From assembly GCF_030068605.1 (NCBI RefSeq), contig NZ_JASJOU010000002.1, forward strand, positions 682,001 to 746,000: a DNA stretch of 64,000 bases. Direction: 5' to 3'. Every line of letters starts with the position of its first letter. The first letter of the stretch is position 1. Of the stretch, positions 27,360 to 35,647 are shown one piece after another. Made by a program: the position numbers and the translations under genes. Origin of the DNA: Xanthocytophaga agilis. Lineage in GTDB: Bacteria > Bacteroidota > Bacteroidia > Cytophagales > 172606-1. The notes beneath the pieces are model-generated. The model saw nothing but the letters and a program-made list of their open reading frames with translations. It was not told the origin of the DNA and did no database searches.

Positions 27360-27426
27360 CACCCAATGTAAAAGCACTGAAATGTCATATTGAAGCTTTT
27401 GCATTGGGTGTGGTATTATTTTTTTT
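27360..27426 (+). terminator. Terminator of exbB-exbD
   Basis: A 16-bp stem with one G-T pair (27360-27375 with 27395-27410) is followed, after 8 nt, by eight Ts (27419-27426). Confidence 0.85.
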
Positions 27427-27492
27427 AACAACGATCATCAGCAAATCCCTGTTTGTAATTTTTATAGATATTAACCATTAACCTTTTTCATT

Positions 27493-28395
27493 TTGAAACC
27501 AACACTACTCATTTTAGCCGCAGGTGTCGGAAGCCGATATGGTGGACTAAAACAAATGGACGGAATGGGCCCGTCTGGCGAAACTCTACTAGACTATTCT
27601 GTTTATGATGCTATTCGTGCCGGTTTCGGCAAAGTAGTTTTCGTAATTCGTAAAGATATTGAAGCAGATTTTAAAGAGATTTTTCATGAACGCTTCAGCA
27701 GCCGCTTTCCTGTTGAATATGTATTCCAGGAATTAACAAAGCTACCAGCAGGCTTCACCCCTCCGGAAGGAAGAACAAAGCCATGGGGAACTGTTCATGC
27801 AGTTCTGATGGGTGAAGAAGCTATTAACGAGCCTTTTTGTATGATCAACGCGGATGATTTTTATGGCTTCGAATCATTTGATCTTATTGCCAAAGAACTA
27901 TCCAAACTGGATCCAAATGGCACTGAATATATCAATATTGGCTATAAAATTAAAAATACACTTTCTGAACATGGTTCTGTAGCCCGCGGTATTCTGGAGG
28001 CAGATGCCAATGGCAACCTTACTCAGTTAGTTGAACGTACCAAAGTAGAGAAAACAGCTACCGGAGCACGTTATGAAACAGAAAATGGCTGGGTAGACCT
28101 AACCGGTGATGAGCCTGTATCTATGAACTTCATGGGTTTCCCTCCATCTGCATTCCCACTGATGAAAGAATATTTTACAGAATTTCTAAAGAAAAATGGC
28201 AATGACCTGAAGGCAGAATGTTTTATTCCTAACTTCATGGGAGAAATGTCCAAGCAAGGAAAAGCACATACAAAAGTTATTTCAACACCTGCCAAATGGT
28301 TTGGAGTAACGTATCGTGAAGACCGTCAGATGGTTGTAAATGCAATCAAAGAACTGGTAGCTCAGGGCAAATATCCTGAAAAGCTGTGGTCTTAA
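27493..28395 (+). CDS. Sugar-phosphate nucleotidyltransferase family protein
   Basis: A 300-residue NTP-transferase-fold enzyme. The nucleotide-binding signature LAAGVGSRYGGLKQMD is at about 7-22, and the metal-binding NADDFYG is near 118-124. The length and the KPWGTVHAVL segment fit glucose-1-phosphate thymidylyl/uridylyltransferase-like proteins of Bacteroidota, though the sugar cannot be named. The only start that keeps the N-terminal motif is a TTG at 27493; there is no in-frame ATG upstream. It is monocistronic and ends in a bidirectional terminator. Confidence 0.85.
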   Translation: MKPTLLILAAGVGSRYGGLKQMDGMGPSGETLLDYSVYDAIRAGFGKVVFVIRKDIEADFKEIFHERFSSRFPVEYVFQELTKLPAGFTPPEGRTKPWGTVHAVLMGEEAINEPFCMINADDFYGFESFDLIAKELSKLDPNGTEYINIGYKIKNTLSEHGSVARGILEADANGNLTQLVERTKVEKTATGARYETENGWVDLTGDEPVSMNFMGFPPSAFPLMKEYFTEFLKKNGNDLKAECFIPNFMGEMSKQGKAHTKVISTPAKWFGVTYREDRQMVVNAIKELVAQGKYPEKLWS

Positions 28396-28406
28396 TCAAA
28401 CACTAT

Positions 28407-28445
28407 AAAAAAAGAAGCTCCATTTTTCAATGGAGCTTCTTTTTT
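28407..28445. terminator. Bidirectional terminator between convergent genes
   Basis: A 12-bp perfect stem (28413-28424 with 28429-28440, 4-nt loop) is flanked by A6 and T5, so it serves both the nucleotidyltransferase and the Dabb gene. Confidence 0.85.
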
Positions 28446-28475
28446 ATCATCTATACACTCTTTCTGAGATAGCTA

Positions 28476-28877
28476 TTATAAACTTGTAGCATCATATACC
28501 TGTACACGTTCCCACAAATGAGAGTATAACTCAATAAACTTTTTGTGGATTGGGTGTTCCTGATAAATATCCTGATCCGCTTTGCTTTTAAACACAAAAG
28601 TGATTGAGTAAGCATAGGAATGATCAATTACAGGACGACGAGTCTCAGCAGGTACTCCAATATATCCTTCCTGAATTTCACCCACTGTTGCCAGCAACTG
28701 CAATCCCTGATACAATGAATCTTTGGCAACCTGGCTATTAGGTTCTTTCAGCCAGAAATATACAGTGTGTACAAACCCTTTCTTTATATGGTTCATGTTT
28801 TTCTTGGGTGATTTGGTTTGAGCAAAAATAAATGAAACAGCAAAAAATAAAACAGCAGAAAACAAAAGCTTTTTCAT
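28476..28877 (-). CDS. Exported Dabb (stress-responsive alpha/beta barrel) family protein
   Basis: A 133-residue protein with a signal peptide (MKKLLFSAVLFFAVSFIFAQ). One Dabb domain covers about residues 30-130: KKGFVHTVYFWLK, then YIGVPAETRRPVIDHSYAY, then FVFKSKADQDIYQEHPIHKKF. Dabb proteins form dimeric ferredoxin-like barrels; some are enzymes, but most have no known role. It is predicted periplasmic. No neighbour hints at its function. Confidence 0.85.
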   Translation of the reverse strand: MKKLLFSAVLFFAVSFIFAQTKSPKKNMNHIKKGFVHTVYFWLKEPNSQVAKDSLYQGLQLLATVGEIQEGYIGVPAETRRPVIDHSYAYSITFVFKSKADQDIYQEHPIHKKFIELYSHLWERVQVYDATSL

Positions 28878-29050
28878 AAATAATACAATAAGGTTTATGA
28901 TGCTAAGTTAAAATTTTTCTATAACGAGTAATAATAATTGTCAAAAAAACACTCTTTTACTAACTATCCAACGGCTTCCAAAAGGTTGATCTATGGAAAA
29001 AGTTGTTAGTCAAAGGTAAAAGCTCTTCGTTATTATTGTTAGCGACCCGT

Positions 29051-29422
29051 TTACATATCAACCTGCATTTTTCCCTTGCCATACTGTCCTGCACAGGAAA
29101 ACCAGGAGCCACCATAGATATACCATTCCAGGTTTTCCAGATAAACAACTGCATTTTCAGGGTCTATCTGAGGTAGTTCTTTATCAGTGATAATTCCTTT
29201 GTACCACCTACCTGACTGGGAAAAGGCCTCATATTCTACCAGGTAATGCAGCCACTTGGTACCACAGTGAATGCAGGTACAAAGAGTAACATCCGCATAC
29301 CTGCCATGTGTGTTATCTTGTCCAAGATAAGTTTCAGTATAGTCTTTAAAATAAAATGGAGGGATAAAACATTTGCATTTGGCTTCGGGTATGTGCATTG
29401 AGTAGTTAATTTTACTTTTCAA
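29051..29422 (-). CDS. Hypothetical protein with cysteine-pair motifs
   Basis: A 123-residue protein I do not recognise. It has CKC near residue 16, then CTCIHCGTKW near 48-57, which look like parts of a small zinc-binding site. The rest is rich in Trp and Tyr (WLHYLVEYEAFSQSGRW, EWYIYGGSW). There is no signal peptide or membrane helix. It stands alone between two AT-rich spacers. The coding call rests on the clean frame and the CxxC-like pattern. Metal binding is inference. Confidence 0.6.
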   Translation of the reverse strand: MKSKINYSMHIPEAKCKCFIPPFYFKDYTETYLGQDNTHGRYADVTLCTCIHCGTKWLHYLVEYEAFSQSGRWYKGIITDKELPQIDPENAVVYLENLEWYIYGGSWFSCAGQYGKGKMQVDM

Positions 29423-29655
29423 AAGTTATTGCCACCTCCATTAAAGTAATAAGAAAAGCTGTATAGCTAAAGTATTTGCTTTTCCTCCTGGTCCCAACAG
29501 CTTCACTACATTTTTTTGAAGCAGTTAACTAATAAATACATAACTGCATGTACAACAGAGACAGATACATGAATGGAAAAATCAACATTCCTTGAAAAAG
29601 GTTTAGTCAAAAAATTAACTTGCACATTCAAACCTATCATTAGCCTGCCATACAT

Positions 29656-30675
29656 ATGAATCTGATCCTCCGTTCGTTTGACCTTCCATTAAAACACACA
29701 TTTACCATCTCCTATGATTCCAGAGATGTACAACCTACTCTTATTGTAGAACTTACCGATGGAATACATCACGGATATGGGGAAGCAACATCCAACCCAT
29801 ATTATGGGGTAACTATCGAAAGTATGACGGCCATACTGGAAAGTCTTCGAAATCAGATTCAGGATACCCCTATTCTTTCACCTGAAGCATTCTGGCTGGA
29901 GATGCATTCGGTATTGAAAGATCACTCCTTTGCGCAATGTGCACTGGACATAGCTGCCCATGACTGGTATGGTAAATCGATAGGAGAACCACTCTATAAA
30001 CATTGGGGCTTATCAACACAAAACCTGCCCCTCACTAATTATACCATTGGCATTGATTCGGTAGAAAAGATGGTTGCCAAACTCAAAGAACTTCCCTGGC
30101 CTATTTATAAGATCAAACTTGGCACAGCTGATGATGTAGCAATCGTACGTGAGCTACGCAAACATACAGAGGCTATATTCAGAGTAGATGCCAATTGCGC
30201 CTGGACTCCCGAAGAAACTATTCGCAACTCGTATGAACTGCAAAAGCTCGGTGTTGAATTTATAGAGCAACCTCTGAAAGCTGATAACTGGACAGGTATG
30301 AAAGAAGTATATACCCATTCAGCACTCCCTCTGATTGCCGATGAGAGCTGCATAACAGAAAATGATGTTACCAAATGTCATGGACATTTTCATGGTATCA
30401 ATATAAAGCTGGTCAAATGTGGTGGTCTCACTCCTGCCCGACGCATGATTGCCGAAGCCCGTACCCTGGGTATGAAGGTTATGGTAGGTTGCATGACAGA
30501 ATCTACGATAGGAATTTCAGCAATTGGACAACTACTCCCCCTATTGGACTATGTAGATATGGATGGGGCATTATTACTCAGTAAAGATATTGCAACAGGT
30601 GTATCCATAGACTATGGCAAAGTAACCTTTTCGAATCAGAATGGAACAGGAGCCGAATTAATCGAAAATGCCTAG
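29656..30675 (+). CDS. Dipeptide epimerase (L-Ala-D/L-Glu epimerase type)
   Basis: A 339-residue enolase-superfamily enzyme that epimerises dipeptides, likely L-Ala-D-Glu from peptidoglycan turnover. The KxK catalytic motif is in YKIKLG (about 149-154). Metal ligands are in RVDANCAW (about 175-182), IEQP (about 203) and ADES (about 228), with the second catalytic lysine in INIKLVKCGG (about 250). It is followed 53 nt later by a PLP enzyme in the same direction. Substrate specificity is inferred from the family. Confidence 0.9.
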   Translation: MNLILRSFDLPLKHTFTISYDSRDVQPTLIVELTDGIHHGYGEATSNPYYGVTIESMTAILESLRNQIQDTPILSPEAFWLEMHSVLKDHSFAQCALDIAAHDWYGKSIGEPLYKHWGLSTQNLPLTNYTIGIDSVEKMVAKLKELPWPIYKIKLGTADDVAIVRELRKHTEAIFRVDANCAWTPEETIRNSYELQKLGVEFIEQPLKADNWTGMKEVYTHSALPLIADESCITENDVTKCHGHFHGINIKLVKCGGLTPARRMIAEARTLGMKVMVGCMTESTIGISAIGQLLPLLDYVDMDGALLLSKDIATGVSIDYGKVTFSNQNGTGAELIENA

Positions 30676-30728
30676 TTGCACCGATTCAACCTACGACCAT
30701 AGCATTCATTGCTATAGACCATTTCAGC

Positions 30729-31784
30729 ATGATACAGATTATACAACATCTACCTGACAGAGTCATTCAGACGGAGGGAAAAGAATTCTTATATTTTAGT
30801 GGTACATCGTATCTCGGAATTTCCAGAAATCCTAATTTTCAAGGATACTTACAGGAAGGTATTACCCAGTATGGTACTAATTACTCAAGTTCCCGTATAT
30901 CCAATATACAACTGGATATTTTTGAAGAAACCGAACAATATCTGGCTACTTATGTAAAGACAGAGGCTGCACTTACTTTTTCTTCCGGCTTTCTGGCAGG
31001 ACAAGCCATCGTGCGAATGCTACAGACAGAAGGTGAGCTATTCTATGCACCACGTACGCATCCGGCATTATGGACCAGCAACTCAGATCCTTCTTTTCTC
31101 TCTTCTTATCAGGAATGGATAGAACACATTTGCAATACAACAGAAGAGTCAACATCTTCTCCGCTGGTTTTTCTGACAAACTCCCTTGATCCCCTGTATG
31201 GAGAAAGCTATGACTTTTCCTGGTTACAGCACTTATCTACACATAAACGCTTTATACTGGTTGTAGATGATTCGCATGGCATTGGAGTAATAGGTAATGA
31301 TGGTAATGGCATTGCAGAACAAATACCATCTCTTCCTCATGTTGAAGTCATTATTGTAGGTTCTATTGGGAAAGCATTGGGTATACCCGGAGGAGTAGTT
31401 GCAGGTAACACGCAACGAATCGCTCAGCTAAAAAAATCACCTTTTTTTACAGCAGGATCTCCTATCCCACCTGCCTATCTCTATGCCTTTCTCCAGGCAA
31501 AGGGACTTTATCAGGATCTACGAAAAAAACTTTTTGAAAATATTGAGCTTTTTCAACAGGAAACATTGTCCTTACAACTCTTCCAGTCATTTCCGAATTA
31601 TCCGGTGTTTTACACCCAACACAATACGCTATATGACTCTCTCTATCAGCATCAGATACTAATTTCCAGTTTTCCATATCCATCTCCGTACCATCCCTAC
31701 ATAACACGGATTATTCTCAATGCTTCACATACTCAGGAAGATATCTATCAATTAATCAATAGTCTGAAAATACAAAAGGCATGA
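30729..31784 (+). CDS. PLP-dependent alpha-oxoamine synthase-like / class I-II aminotransferase
   Basis: A 351-residue fold-type I PLP enzyme resembling the AONS/KBL group. Seen are FSGTSYLGISRNP near 23-35, the VVDDSHGIGVIG aspartate region near 175-186, and the PLP lysine in GSIGKALGIPGG (about 213-224). It lacks the longer N-terminus of true AONS/KBL. It is coupled to the dipeptide epimerase, so it may act on an amino acid or dipeptide product, but the reaction cannot be named. The end of the gene overlaps the terminator stem. Confidence 0.82.
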   Translation: MIQIIQHLPDRVIQTEGKEFLYFSGTSYLGISRNPNFQGYLQEGITQYGTNYSSSRISNIQLDIFEETEQYLATYVKTEAALTFSSGFLAGQAIVRMLQTEGELFYAPRTHPALWTSNSDPSFLSSYQEWIEHICNTTEESTSSPLVFLTNSLDPLYGESYDFSWLQHLSTHKRFILVVDDSHGIGVIGNDGNGIAEQIPSLPHVEVIIVGSIGKALGIPGGVVAGNTQRIAQLKKSPFFTAGSPIPPAYLYAFLQAKGLYQDLRKKLFENIELFQQETLSLQLFQSFPNYPVFYTQHNTLYDSLYQHQILISSFPYPSPYHPYITRIILNASHTQEDIYQLINSLKIQKA

Positions 31785-31810
31785 ACCGATTGGTTCATGC
31801 CTTTTGTATT
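31769..31810. terminator. Bidirectional terminator overlapping the PLP-enzyme stop codon
   Basis: A 19-bp perfect stem (31769-31787 with 31792-31810) has a 4-nt loop. The left arm contains the stop codon of the plus-strand gene, and the right arm ends 14 nt from the end of the convergent proline dehydrogenase gene. Confidence 0.85.
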
Positions 31811-31824
31811 TTCATTTCTTACAG

Positions 31825-33027
31825 TTATAATTTCCGGCGACGCATCTCTTTTTTGATTAATCGAAACTCTCGGCTACTCTGTCCTGCTATTGCTGTATTT
31901 TCCGAAGCTCTGCGAAACAGATAAGGCATTACCGCAGCCACAGGGCCATAGGGCACATACTTGGCTACATTATATCCTGCATGAGAGAGGTTATACGATA
32001 AGTTGTCACTCATTCCATATAGCTGAGCAAAGAATATATGCGAATCAGCAGGAGCTATTCCAGCCTCCTTCATTAACTCTATAAGAAAATAGGTACTTTC
32101 TTCATTATGGGTTCCTGCACAAATAGCTATTTTAGGGTAGTTTGCTATACAGAAACGTAAAGCGTCATTAAAATCTCTGTCAGTAGAAGGTTTATTAGGC
32201 TGAATCGGATCTTGTCTTCCTTCTGCTTTAGCAACTCTTCCTTCTTTTTCCATATAGGCTCCACGTACCAACTTCACTCCCAGAAAATAGCCACCTTCTA
32301 CTGCTGCTTCATGCGCCTTTTTCAGATTATCCAGCATATCCCAACGATACATCTGAAAAGTATTATAGACAATTGGCTCTTCATGGTTAAACATTTCCAT
32401 CATTTCATAGGCCAGCCTGTCTATTGTATCTTGTATCCAGGTTTCTTCTGCATCAATAAAGATTCGGACCTTTTTCTCGTATGCCTTGTGGCAGATACGT
32501 TCCACACGTTCTTTTACATGGACAAAATCTTTCTGTTCTTCGGAGTTAAGTGCATTCCCGTTTTGCACTTTTTGCAACAATTCAGTAGAAGCCAATCCTG
32601 TAATCTTAAACACAGAAAAAGGAATAGCAGGATTACCAGCTGCCTTTTCAATAGTACGTATAATCTCCTGTGTAGTAGCTTCAAATCCAGCATCCGTTTT
32701 AGCTCCTTCTACAGAGTAATCCAGAATAGTTCCCACACGAAACTTCCATAACTCTCTGGTTGTCTTTTCGCATTCTTCTATTGTTTCTCCACCACAGAAA
32801 TGCTCAAATATGGTATTTTTAATAATCTGTCGTACAAAAGGAAATTTTATAGCAAAAGCAGCTTTCAGAAAGGCTGTTCCTGTTTTTACGAGAAAGTTGC
32901 TGTTCATAGAAGCAAACAATCCATACATTTTTCGCAGTTCGGAGTTTGACTTGGAGGAGAAAGCGATTTCTGTATCATCAAAGGAAATACGCTGCGGGGT
33001 GCTAGCTACCGGTTTGGGATCAATCAT
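31825..33027 (-). CDS. Proline dehydrogenase
   Basis: An FAD enzyme oxidising proline to pyrroline-5-carboxylate, the first step of proline catabolism; it is the stand-alone form, not PutA. It has about 400 residues from the chosen start. Family motifs are FIDAEETWIQ near 208, FQMYRWD, LGVKLVRGAYMEKE near 262-275 and the C-terminal YVPYGPV...PYLFRRASENT. The frame is open to 33078, but a -7 box (33083-33076) overlaps that first codon, so the ATG at 33027 is taken. A TCACA-N7-TGTGA dyad (33122-33138) about 55-70 bp upstream of the predicted transcription start could be an operator. Confidence 0.93.
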   Translation of the reverse strand: MIDPKPVASTPQRISFDDTEIAFSSKSNSELRKMYGLFASMNSNFLVKTGTAFLKAAFAIKFPFVRQIIKNTIFEHFCGGETIEECEKTTRELWKFRVGTILDYSVEGAKTDAGFEATTQEIIRTIEKAAGNPAIPFSVFKITGLASTELLQKVQNGNALNSEEQKDFVHVKERVERICHKAYEKKVRIFIDAEETWIQDTIDRLAYEMMEMFNHEEPIVYNTFQMYRWDMLDNLKKAHEAAVEGGYFLGVKLVRGAYMEKEGRVAKAEGRQDPIQPNKPSTDRDFNDALRFCIANYPKIAICAGTHNEESTYFLIELMKEAGIAPADSHIFFAQLYGMSDNLSYNLSHAGYNVAKYVPYGPVAAVMPYLFRRASENTAIAGQSSREFRLIKKEMRRRKL

Positions 33028-33075
33028 ATTATATATGTAGTAAGAGCTACTTTTGTGTTTGTTGATGTAACAACA

Positions 33076-33083
33076 CAAAGATA
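33076..33083 (-). promoter_or_regulatory. -7 element of proline dehydrogenase
   Basis: TATCTTTG on the minus strand matches the consensus exactly. The start near 33069 leaves a leader of about 42 nt and rules out the longer reading frame start at 33078. No clear TTG upstream. Confidence 0.5.
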
Positions 33084-33189
33084 CAATGAATTCATATTTT
33101 TTATCTGATCCTAAGTAAGAATCACACCTTTCATGTGATAAAAATAACTTTATTACAAGTTTTTACAGAGTAGCCCCCTAATGATAGGT

Positions 33190-33693
33190 CTATTCATGGG
33201 TCAATCTTTCAATCAGTTTCTGATGCTGAGGAAACATAGCTATTAAGTCCTGCCTCTTTGCCAGTTCAAAGTCTGCAAAATCAAAGCCTGGTGCGACAGT
33301 ACAACCAACAAGAGCAAAGCCATCTGCATTTTCTGAAACAGAACCAAACCAATATCCGGCAGGTACAACAGCCTGAAAAACTTCTCCTTTCTCAGGATCA
33401 GGCCCTAATCGAATTGTATGCAGGTTTCCTGTAGGGTCAATAGCATATACAGTCAAAGTGGTACCTGCATAGAAATGCCACATCTCATCTGACTGAATTC
33501 GATGCAGAGAAGAAAACTGCCCACCTTCGACCAGAAAATAAATACCCGTAGAGAAACTACGGGCACCGTTATATCTATCAGGTAAATGACTATGGTTGAT
33601 TGATTCGGCACTACGATAGGTTTCCGAAAAATAGCCTCCTTCCGGGTGTGGCTGAAGATGAAGCTTCTGAATCCAATAATCGGCAGCGTGCAT
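33190..33693 (-). CDS. Cupin protein of the DUF985 family
   Basis: A 167-residue cytoplasmic single-domain cupin. DUF985 marks are LQPHPEGGYFSETYRS near 13-28, SIYFLL-type GIYFLVEGGQFSSLHRI near 50-66, DEMWHFYAG near 69-77, and VPAGYWFGS near 110-118, ending in VAPGFDFADFELAKR. Members are of unknown or varied function, some sugar-related. It precedes the proline dehydrogenase gene on the same strand by about 160 nt and is probably transcribed separately. Confidence 0.85.
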   Translation of the reverse strand: MHAADYWIQKLHLQPHPEGGYFSETYRSAESINHSHLPDRYNGARSFSTGIYFLVEGGQFSSLHRIQSDEMWHFYAGTTLTVYAIDPTGNLHTIRLGPDPEKGEVFQAVVPAGYWFGSVSENADGFALVGCTVAPGFDFADFELAKRQDLIAMFPQHQKLIERLTHE

Positions 33694-33770
33694 CAGTATA
33701 ATCTAAACAATCTGGAAAGTATTTGTATTATAATAGAGAAGAATAGTATTGTTAGTGCATCTCGTAACTG

Positions 33771-34190
33771 TTATTCATGATTAGCAAAAAATTTTTCTCT
33801 GATTTGTTGTAGATGAGCAGCTGTTAGAGGCTTGGTTATATAGTCTGCAACAGAATCATACATTTTAGCTCTATTAATATCATCTACATACATAGAAGAA
33901 GAAAGCATGATCAAAACGATGTCTTTATTCTTTAATCCTTCAATCTGTTCATACTGATTCAAAAAATCCCACCCATTCATAGCAGGCATATTGATATCCA
34001 GAAAAATCAGATCAGGTAACACTTTGTCATTTTCATCCAACAATGCCTCCTGTAAATAGTTCAATGCTTGCTTTGCCCCCAGGCATGTTATAATATTCTC
34101 AGCAAAGTCATTTTTCTTAATAATCTTAGTACATATAAGATTGTTAATTTCATCATCATCAATCAACAATACTGTATTGAGTTTGCTCAT
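33771..34190 (-). CDS. Single-domain response regulator
   Basis: A stand-alone receiver domain of about 139 residues. The acidic pocket is LLIDDDE, the phosphoacceptor aspartate is in IFLDINMP (residue 74 when counted from the upstream ATG at 34217), a switch serine lies in IMLSSS, and the lysine is in YITKP. There is no output domain, so it acts by protein contact, as is common for Rcp1-like regulators of this phylum. No kinase is adjacent; the nearest is at 39.2 kb. The ATG at 34190 (MSKLNTVLLIDDD) is preferred to the one at 34217, which overlaps a 7-bp dyad (34217-34239). Confidence 0.9.
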   Translation of the reverse strand: MSKLNTVLLIDDDEINNLICTKIIKKNDFAENIITCLGAKQALNYLQEALLDENDKVLPDLIFLDINMPAMNGWDFLNQYEQIEGLKNKDIVLIMLSSSMYVDDINRAKMYDSVADYITKPLTAAHLQQIREKFFANHE

Positions 34191-34217
34191 GTGCTGAGAT
34201 TTTTTTAATAGGCCCAT

Positions 34218-34592
34218 GCATGATTTGTTTATTCATGCACATAACTGATTATGTATCTTATTATTTATCGTTACGAAAATAGGAGAAACGATTTGGCAAA
34301 TCAATAACCACTGACTTTTTTTTTTCAAAAATATACATTTAGAAATATTTAATTGTAAAATGTATAAAAACATCTTTAGTCGGTAAGAAACCAAAAATGT
34401 AAACAACTCGCAGTGAACAATTTAAAGATCAAACAATGTAGTTACACACATTTATTCAACTCAAAAAAGATACTTTTTTGACAGTCAATTCGAACCTATA
34501 ATTATAAAATTATTCCAAATATTACACAAATAGTACATCCCAAGCAAGATACTACCCGGTTACCTTCCAAAAATGCTACAACATCCACAATC
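34218..34592. other. 375-bp AT-rich spacer without a visible gene
   Basis: This lies upstream of the response regulator and downstream of the OmpA-like lipoprotein gene, both minus strand. Apart from the TGCATGA/TCATGCA dyad at its left edge (34217-34239) I see no clear promoter box, hairpin or frame. Confidence 0.45.
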
Positions 34593-35573
34593 CTAATCAG
34601 CTTGCAACATTTGGAAAACAGAATCCAGCTTGGGTTGAATACTAATTTCTATCAATGGTGTACGTGGCTGCTTTTCTGTTTTCTTTGTTTGTTCAGCAAA
34701 AGCTGTTTGGTACTTTATTGATACAGAAATTCTACTAAAAGTAACACCCTCTTTTTTCAGAGTCTCAGCCACATACCAGATACGGCTCTTTGATAACTCC
34801 TCTCCTACCATATCTTTCCCTCCAGACTGTATCAGTAATGATGTTGGAGTGATCGTATACTCAGGTTGAACTTTTAATATAGAAGCGATTTTCTTTAATA
34901 GATCAACTCCCTGTGGAGATAAATTTGTAGTATTTGAAGCAAAACCATAGGATTCAGGAAATACAATGGCAAGTTTTGTCATTCGTTGCTCTATTGTGAC
35001 AGCAGTATCTTTTGAGGACAAAACTGATTTCTCCAGCTTCTTCTTCAGATCACCAACACTTTTCTCCATTTTACGCATACTGCTTTCAAAAGCCAGCATT
35101 TTTATTTCTCTCTCCTGTAAAGAAGCAGCCAGTTTATCATTATTAGCCTGTTGAGCCAAAACTTTTTGCTCTTGTATCAATAGATCTTTTTCTTTTTGGG
35201 ATACATTCTGAGCAATGGAAACATCTTCAGAAGATAGACTGGCACTTAGCTGTTTGTATGATTTGTCTAACTGATCATATTTCTCAAACAAATCATCCAG
35301 CATTCTTTTGTTTTTATAATAATTCTGGGCAAGTGTCGCACTATCATTCTTTAGCTGAAGATAGGAATTAACCTGTCTATTATACTTAATAGCAATACTA
35401 TCACGCTCCTGTATATGACGTTCACTTTCCAGCGATAAGCGTGTTGTGTCTGCTACCCGGGTACGAACTATGTATTCATATCGGTTATTTAGTGTCTCAT
35501 ACTTTTTTGCACTGACACAAGAATACATAGCGAAAACCCCTATGACACATGCGTATACATATATTTTATTCAA
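34593..35573 (-). CDS. OmpA-like coiled-coil lipoprotein
   Basis: From a TTG at 35573 the protein opens MNKIYVYACVIGVFAMYSC, an excellent lipoprotein signal with the lipid-accepting cysteine at about residue 19. Starting at the ATG at 35630 would bury the signal behind 19 polar residues. A long coiled coil follows (about 60-200, heptad-rich K/E/L/Q). Then comes a C-terminal domain, ASNTTNLSPQGVDLLKKIAS to ISIQPKLD, that looks like a degenerate OmpA-like domain. It is likely an envelope protein, anchored to a membrane and close to peptidoglycan. It starts about 75 nt after the agmatine deiminase stop. Confidence 0.72.
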   Translation of the reverse strand: MNKIYVYACVIGVFAMYSCVSAKKYETLNNRYEYIVRTRVADTTRLSLESERHIQERDSIAIKYNRQVNSYLQLKNDSATLAQNYYKNKRMLDDLFEKYDQLDKSYKQLSASLSSEDVSIAQNVSQKEKDLLIQEQKVLAQQANNDKLAASLQEREIKMLAFESSMRKMEKSVGDLKKKLEKSVLSSKDTAVTIEQRMTKLAIVFPESYGFASNTTNLSPQGVDLLKKIASILKVQPEYTITPTSLLIQSGGKDMVGEELSKSRIWYVAETLKKEGVTFSRISVSIKYQTAFAEQTKKTEKQPRTPLIEISIQPKLDSVFQMLQAD

Positions 35574-35647
35574 TACAGACTTCCTATTAATGTCTGCAAA
35601 ATCATCGTTCAAACACGAGAATATCATCACTGCTCAAATAGTGTTTT

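Noticed and set aside
33122-33138. CRP-type binding site
   Set aside because: The half-sites are in the opposite order to TGTGA-N6-TCACA, so only an unnamed dyad is reported.
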